From assembly GCA_963702165.1 (NCBI GenBank), contig OY969722.1:2108001-2172000 (forward strand): a stretch of 64,000 bases of DNA. The letters run 5' to 3'. A program made the position numbers and the translations under genes. A model generated the notes under the pieces. It saw nothing but the letters and a program-made list of their open reading frames with translations. It had not been told where the DNA came from and did not search any database. Shown here one piece after another: positions 9,231-18,485 of this stretch. How positions within the stretch are numbered: the stretch's first letter is position 1; each line of letters begins with the position of its first letter. The DNA comes from Terrimesophilobacter sp963702165. GTDB taxonomy: Bacteria; Actinomycetota; Actinomycetes; Actinomycetales; Microbacteriaceae.

Positions 9231-10326
9231 CCCGCTGGGTCGCGGTGGTGCGGGAGGCGCTCGCCTCGGCGCTCAGCCAGCCCGTGGCATCCGTGGTCAC
9301 CATCGTGATGGTCGCCGGCATGTGCGCCACCGTGCTGCTCACCACTGGCCGCACCGTCGGCGCCGAGCAGGCGGTCATCGGCACCATCGACTCCGCCGGC
9401 ACCCGCTCCATCGTCGTACGCGCCGAAGCCGACGCCGGGCTCAACACCGGCGTGCTCGACAGACTCGCGAACCTCGACGGGATCGCCTGGGCGGAGCGTT
9501 CGGCCCCGCCCGCGACGTGCAGAACACCGCCTTCGCCGACGGCACCCGGGTGCCGGTACGCCTAGCCTGGGGCGATGACCTCACCGACCTCGGCATCACC
9601 GCACCGCCGATCGCCGACCGCTCCGCCTACGCCTCCACCACCGCCCTCACCCAACTTGGGATGCCCGAAGATGCCGGCGGCATCGCCACCACCGACGGCA
9701 ACGACTACGCCGTCATCGCCGCGATCGAGGTACCCGACTACCTGCGCTTCCTCGAACCCTTGGTGATCGTGCCGCAACAGCACGACGCGGATGCCGCCCA
9801 ACCGATCAGCGTGCTCGTGGTCATCGCGGAACGACCCGACCTGGTCGCGCCGGTCTCAGCGGCGGTGCAGTCGGTGCTCGCCGTCGACGACATCACCAAG
9901 GTCACCCTGTCCACCAGCGAGACCTTCGCCCAACTGCGCGCCATCGTCGAAGGCCAACTCGGCAGCTTCGGCCGAGGACTGGTGATCATCATCTTCGCCC
10001 TCACCGCCGTGCTGGTCGCCGCCATCCTGTACGGGCTGGTCATGCTGCGCCGCAAGGACTTCGGACGCCGCCGCGCCCTCGGCGCCTCACAAGGACTCAT
10101 CGTCGCCCTGCTCCTCACCCAGATCGGAGCACTCGCCCTGGCCGGAGCTGTCATCGGATGCGCCGCCGCAGCGATCGGACTGGCGGCATCCGGCGACCCG
10201 CTCCCCGGAATCGCCTTCTTCGCTGCCGTCGCGATCCTTGCCATCGCCACCGGACTGGTCGCCGCACTGGTACCCGCCCTGGCGGCCGCCCGCCGCGACC
10301 CGCTCAAGGAGTTGCGCGTTCCGTAG
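9227..10326 (+). pseudogene. FtsX-fold ABC permease, one frameshift
   Basis: The N-terminal part (first membrane helix, VASVVTIVMVAGMCATVLL) reads from 9227 and leaves frame near 9500. The rest (PARDVQNTAFADGTRV onward, with three C-terminal helices and GRRRALGASQG) is in the +2 frame to 10326. A single one-base change joins them into about 366 residues with four helices and a large external domain, the MacB/FtsX topology. Codon use is as clean after the shift as before it, so a sequencing error is at least as likely as inactivation. Confidence 0.75.
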
Positions 10327-10370
10327 ATGTCGGTGAGTACCGGGTCGGCATCGCTCGTTAGGAGGAGATC

Positions 10371-11015
10371 ATGAACCGATCGATGACACTGATTGCGGTA
10401 TTACTTCTCGCCGCGGGCTTCTTGTCTGCATGCAGTGAAGAGCCGGTCGTCGCAACATCAACACCAACACCAACACCAACACCAAGTTCTGCCACCGATG
10501 TCGATTCAAACGACCACACTGATGCGCTGTGGCAGATGGTCACAGCAATGTTCCCTAATGCTGAACGTCCCGATGTCGAGCTTGTGCGTTATGTCACGGC
10601 TGCCGAAATGCCGCAGGCACAAGCCGATTGCATGCATGAGGCAGGCTATCCAGGCGTGACCGTTACCCCAGATGGCGGGGTGACGCTGGGGGGAGGCGTG
10701 CCGGCCGAGCAGCGGGAGGCCATGCGCATCGCAATGTACACATGCAACGTCATGTATCGGCTCGATCCGAAGTTCACCGCCCCGCTCACCGACCAGCGAC
10801 TCGGCGAGGCACACGACTACTTCACTGCGGAGCTCATACCTTGCCTCGAGGCGGAAGGGTATGAAGTAACTGACGTTCCAAGCCGAACGACATTCATCGA
10901 AACATACGAGAAGACGGCCTGGAGTCCCTACGCGGCCGTCACGCCCGGGTCACAGGACGAGTGGTACCGCATCAACGAACTCTGCCCGCAGTGGCCGGAT
11001 GGCTTCTGGGGGTAG
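10371..11015 (+). CDS. Four-cysteine lipoprotein family, member 5
   Basis: 214 residues, intact, with a strong AGGAGG ribosome site 7 bp before the ATG. The lipobox is LSAC, followed by a Thr-Pro linker coded by a hexanucleotide repeat. It contains FPNAERPDVELVRYVT, QADCMHEAGYP, YTCNVMYRLDPKF, LIPCLEAEGYEV, PSRTTFIETYEKTAWSPY and NELCPQWPDGF. It is the only family copy on the plus strand and lies 44 bp after the efflux permease, so it could be its last cistron. Confidence 0.78.
   Translation: MNRSMTLIAVLLLAAGFLSACSEEPVVATSTPTPTPTPSSATDVDSNDHTDALWQMVTAMFPNAERPDVELVRYVTAAEMPQAQADCMHEAGYPGVTVTPDGGVTLGGGVPAEQREAMRIAMYTCNVMYRLDPKFTAPLTDQRLGEAHDYFTAELIPCLEAEGYEVTDVPSRTTFIETYEKTAWSPYAAVTPGSQDEWYRINELCPQWPDGFWG
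10459..10485 (+). repeat. CAACAC hexanucleotide repeat
   Basis: Four and a half tandem copies of CAACAC inside lipoprotein member 5, coding a Thr-Pro run just after the lipidation cysteine. Changes in copy number would keep frame and only alter tether length. Confidence 0.85.
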
Positions 11016-11044
11016 ACAGCGGTGCAACACATCTGGCAAGGGTA

Positions 11045-11602
11045 CTAGCCTCCGACGCCTGCGGACCATTGGGGCTGCGGGCACGACTCGCTGAGTTGAC
11101 GGTAGGCGTTCTCATCCATGTTCCTGAGGTCAAGGTAACTCCACGCCGCCCAGAGCGTCGTGTCATATGTGTCAATGTAGGTCTGGAGCGTCGGCGCCGG
11201 AGGAATCTCGTGGCCACGCTCGATCAGACACTGACGCGTTAGCAGCTCTGCGTTGTAGAGGCGTTCTTTCTCCACGTCGTCGATGACTTTTACCGCATCA
11301 ATCTCAGCAAAGCACTTTGCCGTGTCTTCGTCTAAAAGCGGCTTCTGCTCGATCGGGATTGTCCGACTGTCCGCGAGGACTCCCCCATCCGGATCAATGG
11401 TGACGTCCCAGCCGAGGTCCCGTAGGCAGAGGTACAGCAGATCGCCCAGTGGAGACGCGCTCAATGGCTGCGGCGGAGACGGGGTGGGGGCGGCGGGCTG
11501 GGTCGGCGAGCCGCAACCCGTCAGCATAAGAGCAGCGACGGTCATTGCGAGGAGAGCCAGCACGAGCTCTCGGGCGCGTAACCTCCGCGACTCCGTTTTC
11601 AT
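11045..11602 (-). CDS. Four-cysteine lipoprotein family, member 6 (shortened)
   Basis: 185 residues from the ATG at 11602; the signal ends LMLTGC. It lacks the RPxVxxVR segment before the first cysteine: after a proline-rich linker it goes straight into LLYLCLRDLGW. It then has AKCFAEIDAV, RQCLIERGHEIPPAPT, YIDTYDTTLWAAW and ESCPQPQW. It is convergent with member 5 and downstream of member 7. The order of four cysteines is conserved although overall similarity is low. Confidence 0.72.
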   Translation of the reverse strand: MKTESRRLRARELVLALLAMTVAALMLTGCGSPTQPAAPTPSPPQPLSASPLGDLLYLCLRDLGWDVTIDPDGGVLADSRTIPIEQKPLLDEDTAKCFAEIDAVKVIDDVEKERLYNAELLTRQCLIERGHEIPPAPTLQTYIDTYDTTLWAAWSYLDLRNMDENAYRQLSESCPQPQWSAGVGG

Positions 11603-11702
11603 GTCTGCTACCCCCGGTGATCCCGATCGCGAGCGAATATCGCTCGACTCTAGCGAACAAGTGCTTCGCCCAGCGGGCGCAGCGCCCATCGGCTGCGCCA
11701 AT

Positions 11703-12392
11703 TCAGTTCATGTCGTAGACGTACTCGGGGGTCTCGGGGCAGGCGAGTTCCAGTTCGTAGATCTGATCCGAAGAGAGGTTGGCGGTGGGCATGTCTGGGT
11801 ACGGAGACCAGTGCTTTGCGGTGAATCGCGTTTCCTTGAAGACCTCATTGCTGGGGACGGTGCCGGCCACTTCGACGCCGGCGTCGCGCAAGCATTTGAT
11901 CAAAGTGGTGGTCTGATATAGATACAGTGCTCTCAGCTGTTCGTCGCTGAACGGTTGCGTGTATTTCTCCTCCAGCGGATACTGCACGAAGCGCACGTAG
12001 TTCGCGATCGCGTGTGCCTCGTCCTGACCGGATCCACCCGGGTTCGTTGCAAGCAGACCGTTTGGCTCAGGCCATGCAACGAATCCCGCTTCGGTCAGGC
12101 ACTCGGCAACGACAGTCGCCCATTCGGTCCGATCCACATGTCTCACGACATCGACCTCGGGACGCTTCGCACCGGGATACTTGTTCTGAACGAACTGCCA
12201 ACGTTCGTCCGCCTGGGACTGCAAATATGCGGAACTAGAACCGGTGGGCTGCGGATCCGCGTCTTCCGAGTTGAGCTCCCCAGACGCGCATCCCGCAAGC
12301 ATGAGAACGGCGGTCAAAGCGACGCCGATGATTGAGCGCGCGCTGCGGGTTGCTTGGTGGGGCTTGTGCCGCCTCGGGGGTGCGTGCATCAT
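11703..12392 (-). CDS. Four-cysteine lipoprotein family, member 7
   Basis: 229 residues from the ATG at 12392, with lipobox LAGC. It has KYPGAKRPEVDVVRHV, WATVVAECLTEAGF, NYVRFVQYPLEEKY, LIKCLRDAGV, KHWSPYPDMPT and LACPETPEYVY. The second family cysteine is replaced by arginine (NYVRF), so one predicted disulphide would be missing. The gene starts 5 bp after the stop of the upstream exported-protein gene and is probably co-transcribed with it. Confidence 0.76.
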   Translation of the reverse strand: MMHAPPRRHKPHQATRSARSIIGVALTAVLMLAGCASGELNSEDADPQPTGSSSAYLQSQADERWQFVQNKYPGAKRPEVDVVRHVDRTEWATVVAECLTEAGFVAWPEPNGLLATNPGGSGQDEAHAIANYVRFVQYPLEEKYTQPFSDEQLRALYLYQTTTLIKCLRDAGVEVAGTVPSNEVFKETRFTAKHWSPYPDMPTANLSSDQIYELELACPETPEYVYDMN

Positions 12393-12397
12393 GCGAG

Positions 12398-13006
12398 TTA
12401 ACCGTTGCTGCCGCTGATCGCGACGACCCCGCCTGATACCTCGACTGTTATGGGCACGTCGGTGCGACCCAGCGCTTGAGCGAACGCGGCCGCCACCTGC
12501 TCCTCGCTGATGAACCAGGGGAGTTCGACGATGCCCAGGCGGATGCCGGAGGCGTCGTTCTCCACGGTGCCGATCGTGACTTCGATTCCGGAGACAAGAC
12601 CCGGGGTCCTCACGGCAGTGCGGACCAGTTCGCCGAGTTCGCCGTACTTGAACTTGGAGGGTCTCACTTCGACGACCAACGACGACGGTGCACGGTCGAT
12701 CATGGCCGTCAACGTGGGGCTCGGGTCCCCGAACCACGTGATCGTCACAGTTTCGCGGTCCTCTGAGATTGCGGCCGTGCCGAAGTTCGGGTCGTTGCCG
12801 AAGGCGAGCTGCAGCTCCGTGATCCAGTTCGTGGTTTCGCCGTCAACCACTGGCAGGGCGGGTTGTTCGACATCGGTCGGAGGTACCAACTGTCCGACGT
12901 TGGACTTGGTAGCCCCGGAGTGGGCCGACCAGGCGGGTACGAACGCCGACAGGGCGGTGCCAAGGCCGACGGCCACTGTGACGGCGACGGCGGCAATTAT
13001 GTGCAC
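12398..13006 (-). CDS. Exported protein of unknown function
   Basis: 202 residues beginning with GTG. Residues 3-30 form a signal peptide or membrane anchor (AAVAVTVAVGLGTALSAFVPAWSA). The rest is soluble, with alternating beta-like segments and no motif I recognise. The 5-bp gap to lipoprotein member 7 suggests a two-gene operon and a role at the cell surface. No function is proposed. Confidence 0.65.
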   Translation of the reverse strand: MHIIAAVAVTVAVGLGTALSAFVPAWSAHSGATKSNVGQLVPPTDVEQPALPVVDGETTNWITELQLAFGNDPNFGTAAISEDRETVTITWFGDPSPTLTAMIDRAPSSLVVEVRPSKFKYGELGELVRTAVRTPGLVSGIEVTIGTVENDASGIRLGIVELPWFISEEQVAAAFAQALGRTDVPITVEVSGGVVAISGSNG

Positions 13007-13214
13007 CGGACAAACCCCGCATGGGCACGCGTGCTCTGGTAGGTTCCCGTCGACCGGTGGGAGTTCATCTCGCCCCTCTTCGTTGAAGTTGCTTTAGGCG
13101 AGGCTATTGATGTTGCGAGAAAAGCACAATGAACGTGTCCTCCCGGCGCCCCCTCGACCGCCGCCGATGAGCAGCAGCTCTGGCCATACGCCCGATGTCC
13201 GCGCTCCCGCCCCG

Positions 13215-13712
13215 TCAGGGATGGTCGCTGGCACAGACTTCGCCTTCTTGGACCTTCTGCAGTAGAGCGGTCAAAAGAGCGGTGCCTACCAGCCACACCC
13301 TTGGATCGGCCGGGACTGTTCGGGCGGGGAAGGCGCGGGTGTATGCCTCGTGGTGCACGGATGCTTCGTCCAGCAAACGGAGGATGGTTCGAAGCAAGGG
13401 GGTGTTGGCCTCCGTGCCGAGTTCGTCAATCCGGTGGTGCGTGCCTTGTTCGTCGACCCACCAGGTTGCTTGATCAAAGACTCGTACATCAAGCGCGCCG
13501 GGCGGGAATGCGTCGAACCGATCGAAAGGGGTCGGTTGTCCGTTTCGGGCGCGCAATCGGATGATGTGGTCCCCACACCGATAGGCCTCGAGTATGGCGA
13601 TCGAGTGCGGCGTTTCCACACCGTGCTCGACCACATCAAGGGTCTGCCGCTCGATCATCGCGGCACACTCGCGGAATCGCTCCCAGATTAGATCGTCTGG
13701 CCCCGTTGTCAT
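13215..13712 (-). CDS. Hypothetical protein, second of a coupled pair
   Basis: 165 residues from the ATG at 13712; that ATG overlaps the stop of the upstream gene by one base, which fixes the start. Sequence is soluble and mixed helical (DDLIWERFRECAAMIERQTL; LLRTILRLLDEASVHHEAY). No signal peptide, metal site or known domain is seen. Confidence 0.6.
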   Translation of the reverse strand: MTTGPDDLIWERFRECAAMIERQTLDVVEHGVETPHSIAILEAYRCGDHIIRLRARNGQPTPFDRFDAFPPGALDVRVFDQATWWVDEQGTHHRIDELGTEANTPLLRTILRLLDEASVHHEAYTRAFPARTVPADPRVWLVGTALLTALLQKVQEGEVCASDHP

Positions 13713-14230
13713 CAGTCGGTGTCCCGCTCGGCCGAGTCGCGTCGCGCGATTCGCACGATCACTGAACTTAGGTATCGGTCCGGTTGCATGATGCGGTCGC
13801 GTGGATGAAAGCGCCACCGTCCTCGTTCACCTATCCGACAACTCTCGATGGCCTCAAGGCGGGTTGGGAGGATGACGTCGCCGAAGTCGGTGGCACCGGG
13901 ACCGGGCGTCCTCACTACAGTTCGCGCGTCGAGATCGAACGTGTGTGAGCTGTATTTCGTGACAACCAACCAGGTCCCCGTATCCGTATCACGCAGTTCC
14001 GCCCGTTCAAAACCGGTGTCAACACGGCTGCCCGAATCACTAGGGCCGGTCACGCAGCTCTCGCTGTTAGTTTTCGACCGATCGCCTGATCGAGGGGTTC
14101 GATGCTTCGTGTAATACGGGTCCGCCGGAATATCTGCCTCACTCACGGGGCCTCCCCTTTGCTTGGCGAACTCGAGTAGGGCCTTCGGCACTAAGACAAC
14201 ATTCCCGGCTGGCCGCGAGTACTCGTTCAT
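13712..14230 (-). CDS. Hypothetical protein, first of a coupled pair
   Basis: 172 residues. The N-terminus NVVLVPKALLEFAKQRGG suggests a soluble cytoplasmic protein, and the middle is low-complexity and charged. It overlaps the following gene by one base. The pair is cargo of the island with no recognised role; lower-GC codons than the efflux operon suggest transfer. Confidence 0.55.
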   Translation of the reverse strand: MNEYSRPAGNVVLVPKALLEFAKQRGGPVSEADIPADPYYTKHRTPRSGDRSKTNSESCVTGPSDSGSRVDTGFERAELRDTDTGTWLVVTKYSSHTFDLDARTVVRTPGPGATDFGDVILPTRLEAIESCRIGERGRWRFHPRDRIMQPDRYLSSVIVRIARRDSAERDTD

Positions 14231-14287
14231 GTCGGAGGAGGGTAGTTGCTCTCGTGCGGGGTCGTTTCCGTGCAGGAATACGGCTTC

Positions 14288-14872
14288 CTACACCACGTGG
14301 CGCATCAGTGCCCGGTGCAGCGCAGTGGCGCGTGTTTGAGTGAGGCGACCATTCCGGTGCAGGTGTCGCTGTTTGGCCAACCAGCCGGCCAGTCTGCGCT
14401 CCGACGTGACCGCGCTGCGATATTTGGGCATCCGACGATTGACCGCCATGAACTGGATCAGGCTGCCCAACTGCCGCTCCCAGGCTTCGCCGAGGGGATC
14501 CCAGCTGAACCCGGCGAGTGTCTCCAAGCGCCGTCGCTGGTAGTCGCAGTGCAGGTCACGGGTGGCGGGCTTGCGCTGGAACCGGACCCAGTCCGCCGAA
14601 CCGGGCCTCTTCGGGTAGTTGCGCAGACTTGGGACGCCGATTGTTGGAGCGCGGCAAACGGCCATGAACCTGGGTGAATACCTCCACTTGACGGAGTGTG
14701 CGCACCCGCAGACCGATGCTCGATCTCTTGCCGCCGCCAGCGAGGCCGGATCGACATCAAAGGCGTCGTCGGCGCTGAAGTAGCGCAATGATCGCTCGTC
14801 GGTACCAATCGGAGACGACTCTTGGGTGCTGTACTCGGCGAACAGTTTCTCGAACTGGGGTTGCGATGGCAT
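14288..14872 (-). pseudogene. Helicase-associated (HA) domain fragment
   Basis: The C-terminal 70 residues (DPLGEAWERQLGSLIQF...RRLAGWLAKQRHLHRNGRLT) match the HA repeat found behind bacterial superfamily 2 helicases. A second HA repeat precedes it but changes frame near 14600: LVEVFTQVHGRLPRSNNRRP in one frame, ADWVRFQRK in the next. No helicase motor motifs are found upstream. It is therefore a tail remnant or a small HA-only DNA-binding protein with a frameshift. The start at 14872 is a guess. Confidence 0.5.
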
Positions 14873-15334
14873 TCCTTCCGGGCCACGCGGGTGCGGGGTC
14901 CGGAAGGGATATGCGCGGCAAGGCGTGAGTAAGCGCAGTTGCGAGTTGATTGCCAGGGCAAACAGGCGTCCCGGCGCGCTCAGAAGCTTGCGAATCCTGT
15001 CGTAGCGCAGACATCGATTCCGAATGCCGGGGTGCGTCCGGGGGAGAGGCATTGCAACTACGCCCGGGGACGAGCGTTCTGCCGACTCGTATTCCTGCAC
15101 GGTGACGGGATCGATGCCGGTCGCTCTACGTCGTAGCACCAGCGGTGGCACGTGGTGTTATCGCTCATCCAAGGACGGGGTCAGAGGTGCTCAGGATCGA
15201 CAGAGAAGTATCGGCCCGGCACAACTGCATGCGGTCTGAACGGGGCAGCCCCTACCCGAGTAGGTCTGGGCGCTCACGACCCGCCAGGGCACCGTGCTGT
15301 TGCTGCGGTCGCAGAGCCGAGCTATCGCGGCCAT

Positions 15335-15745
15335 TCACGGATCATTGCGTTGTAACGACGGCGTACCTCGTAAGTGGAATGGGCACGAGACCCGATTGCA
15401 AAGCTCAGCTCCTCCGGTTTCAGCTCCTGCGAGTTCACTCACTCCGCCAAGGAGGAGGTCTGCAATCGCGACGTCTTCCAATCGCATCACGGCGTCGCCA
15501 CGAAGCATCTTCAGCAACCGGTCATACCCCGTTCTGGCCGCTCGCGCATACGCTTTCGCATTCGATCCCCTCGCTCTAATGCGTTCTCGGATCACAAGGG
15601 CGAAATGGTGCTGAAGGACTGCCGCGGCATGCATAGCCGCGACCGCCGGGCTGTCGGGCACAGGCAGCCATGTGACTCCCACGACCTTGCCAAAGCCAAG
15701 AGGGTCAGCACAGTAGTCGCGCGGTCGGTACTTGGGGTCGCTCAC
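15335..15745 (-). CDS. Small HTH-type protein divergent from tnsA
   Basis: 136 residues. Residues 48-110 (FALVIRERIRARGSNAKAYARAARTGYDRLLKMLRGDAVMRLEDVA) look like a Cro/CI-type helix-turn-helix followed by a helix, with YDRLLKMLRG as the likely recognition part. Only 61 bp separate it from tnsA on the opposite strand, so it is well placed to control the transposition operon and itself. The family resemblance is by eye and the regulatory role is inferred. Confidence 0.6.
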   Translation of the reverse strand: MSDPKYRPRDYCADPLGFGKVVGVTWLPVPDSPAVAAMHAAAVLQHHFALVIRERIRARGSNAKAYARAARTGYDRLLKMLRGDAVMRLEDVAIADLLLGGVSELAGAETGGAELCNRVSCPFHLRGTPSLQRNDP

Positions 15746-15806
15746 AAGTACAAGCTAGCGGTCAATCGGGTCTTTAAAACACAGCGTCGGCGCAAAAGAC
15801 ACTCGA

Positions 15807-16582
15807 ATGAGCGTTCTTGACGCTCTGCGCGCTCGTGCCGTTAATAGCGGGGGCATGACGCACATCGCATACGACGGTCGCGCGGCGGTCACCTGGAAGG
15901 GTGACCGATCGGAGGGCAAGTCGACCCCGGCAACCCCGGCACTCCTTCGCAAGGAGCTCTACCTCAAGGAACGTTGCAGGACGGGGAACCGCTACCAGAA
16001 TCAGCGGAACTACCACGGCCAGTACTACTTCTCACAGACCCAGTCGCACGTCTGGTACGAGTCGCTGCTCGAAGCCAACATGCTCATGCTGCTGGACTGG
16101 CGCGAGAGCATCACGGCAATCGCGACCCAGCCGATCAAGTTGACCTTCTCGGACGGCAAGGTGCACTACCCCGACTTCCTCGCGTTCCACAGCGACGGGC
16201 GGCAGGTGATGTACGACGTCAAGCCGGCCAGCCGACTTTCTGAGCGGGCTCTTGAACAGTTCGCGAAGACCCGGGCCGTGTGCGAGGCGGTGACTTGGGA
16301 GTACGAGATCCTCACCGGCCTTCCGGAGGTGGAGCACAAGAACCTGACATGGCTGAGCCACTTCAGACACCCAGGGTTCGAGCCGACGCCACAAGCGCTC
16401 GAACGCCTGCGCGATGCGCTCGGTCCCGGCGGTCTGAGCGTTCGCGAAGCTGCGCAAGCGCTTGAGCCCCGGTCGATCCCCCGGGGACGAGCGGGTATCC
16501 ACCGCCTGCTCTGGACCGCGCCCTCAGTTTCGACATCACTACGACCATCGCCGACAGCACCCGCCTGGATTGGAGCAACTAA
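15807..16582 (+). pseudogene. tnsA: TnsA-like transposon endonuclease, one frameshift near its end
   Basis: In Tn7-family elements TnsA cuts the 5' strands at the transposon ends together with TnsB. The restriction-endonuclease fold residues are visible: WYESLLEANML (Glu85/Glu89), HYPDFLAF (Asp123) and YDVKP (Asp137, Lys139). The nuclease core is intact. Near 16510 the frame slips; the +2 frame supplies the expected tail DRALSFDITTTIADSTRLDW to the stop at 16580-16582, which overlaps the tnsB ATG by one base. A start at 15855 is also possible. Confidence 0.8.
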
Positions 16583-18479
16583 TGCAGACACTGGACACCA
16601 CCGAAACCATCACCCTGACCGACGGTGACTACGCGTTCGTTGAGAAGAGAGGCGGCGTCGTCCGCTTGCGCAATCTCTCCACCAACGAATACCTCGACCT
16701 CCACCTGGCCGAACTGTCCAAGCGAGTCATCGGTTTGCCCGCCGCAATGCCCGTGGCACCGTTCGACCTCGACAACCTCCCGGAGACGCAGCGCGAGGAG
16801 ATCCTCACCTGGGTTGGCCACCTGGAGGAGATCTTGACAGGCACCACCCGCGACGAACCGAGGGACGGCCGGAGTTCGATCCAGCACGAACCAGTCTGAC
16901 TCAGCGGGTCGAGCAGAAAGTGCACGAACTGCGCATCGCGGGAATCGACATTTCCCGCTCCAATGTGCACCGCAAGCTGAGCCTGTACCGCCACCACGGA
17001 GCGACCGCGCTGGTCGACAGCGTTCCCTCGGCAGTCGGCCCCGTTGAAGCATTTGGAACCGCGCATCCACAGCGCTCTGGTCGACGTCATCGCCGACATG
17101 AAGGACAAGTCCACCGGGACTAAGAGCCGGGTCATCAAGTGGACAGAGGCAGAGCTCCTCAAGCGCCATGGCAGCGAAGCCCCTCCGGTTGCCGTCGTAC
17201 TCCACGATGGTGCGGAACATCAACGCCATCGCCGCCGGGCGGTACCTCACCGGCAGTGCCCGCACTCGCAGATCCTTGGGCAACAGGCCCCACCGGATCT
17301 TCAAGAAGCAGGAACGCATCCTCCCCGGTGCCGAGATCCAGGTCGACTCCACCACCATGGACGTCCTCATTCGGAAGGAGGACGGCAAGACCGCCCGACC
17401 GGTGTTGACCCATCATGGTCGACGTCGCGTCGCGCAGTATCTTGTCGGCGACCATGCGGCTGGAGGCAACGCGCAGCATTGACCACGTCGCACTTCTCGC
17501 GCAAGCTCTCGTGCCCGGCCCCAACCGTCCCGACAAGACCGCCTACCGGGAGCTCATCCGGCATCTCCACCCGGGTGCGAACCTCCTGGGCGCAGAAGAA
17601 CGTCGCCAGCTCGAACTCACGAGGCCATACGTCTTCCCTCGCGCCGTTGTCATGGACAACGGCAAGGACTACCTCGGTGGCCCTTTCCAGAATGCCCTGC
17701 AGTTCTACGGCATCAACACGGTGCTGTCATCGCCGCACACCCCAACGGGAAAGGCCATCGTCGAGCGAACCTTCGGCAGCATCAACACCCTCTTCACTCA
17801 ATACCAGCCGGGCTACGTCGGACGCTCGCCGGAGTTCCGAGGCGAGAAGGTCGAGGAAGACGACGGCATCCTCAGCCTGGAGGCGCTCTACGAGCGTTTC
17901 GATGACTGGGTGCTCAAGGAATGGCAGAACCGTCCACACGGAGGCCTACTTGACCCGAACGATCCGACAGTGAAGCTCTCTCCGAACCAGATGCTGGCGG
18001 CGGCGGCGGAAGTCACCTCCACCATTGTGCTTCCACCGACGCAAGACCTATACATCGAGTTGCTGCCCTCGGAACGGCGCACCATCACCGCAACCGGCAT
18101 TGAACTCCATTCTCGCGTCTACGACTCGCTCGAACTGCTCCCGCTCCGTGGCACGAAGTCCAAGCACAAGGGCGGCAAGTGGGAAGTCAAGTACGACCCA
18201 TACCAGGACCACATGGTTTGGGTGCGCGGCGAGGACGGCTGGATTGAGTGTCAGCGCAGAGACCTCCACGCCCTCCGCGAACCGTACCGCGAGGCGCACC
18301 GGGCGAACGTGCGCCGGAAGCAGCGTAGTCAGGCGGCCACCACAAATGCAGCAATCACCGGCGTCCCTCTGCACCGTCCGGAGCCGACCACAACACTTGC
18401 GTCAGCCCCTAACGACGAGTTCGAGACCGCAGACACCACAATCACATCCATCACCCGCTTCGACCCCAACGAGGACTAG
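16582..18479 (+). pseudogene. tnsB: TnsB-like DDE transposase, about four frameshifts
   Basis: Mu/TnsB-type transposase that joins 3' ends. Segments in successive frames are: N-terminal MQTLDTTETITLTDGDYAF to about 16860; helical DNA-binding part RVEQKVHELRIAGIDISRSN to about 17030; IHSALVDVIADMKDKSTGT to about 17170; NINAIAAGRYLTGSARTRRS with the first catalytic Asp (IQVDSTTMDV, 17345) to about 17410; then one long clean frame to 18479 with the second Asp (VMDNGKDY, 17655) and Glu (AIVERTFGS, 17763). All three DDE residues are present, so the breaks may be sequence errors. Confidence 0.82.
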
Positions 18480-18485
18480 ACAGCC

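Noticed and set aside
9322..10326. Separate 334-residue protein starting inside the permease
   Set aside because: Its first 60 residues are Arg/His-rich antiframe of the permease N-terminus; the part after about 9500 is the permease itself.
10459..10485. CRISPR-like repetition
   Set aside because: It is a six-base tandem repeat coding Thr-Pro, with no spacers; no CRISPR array or cas gene is present in the window.
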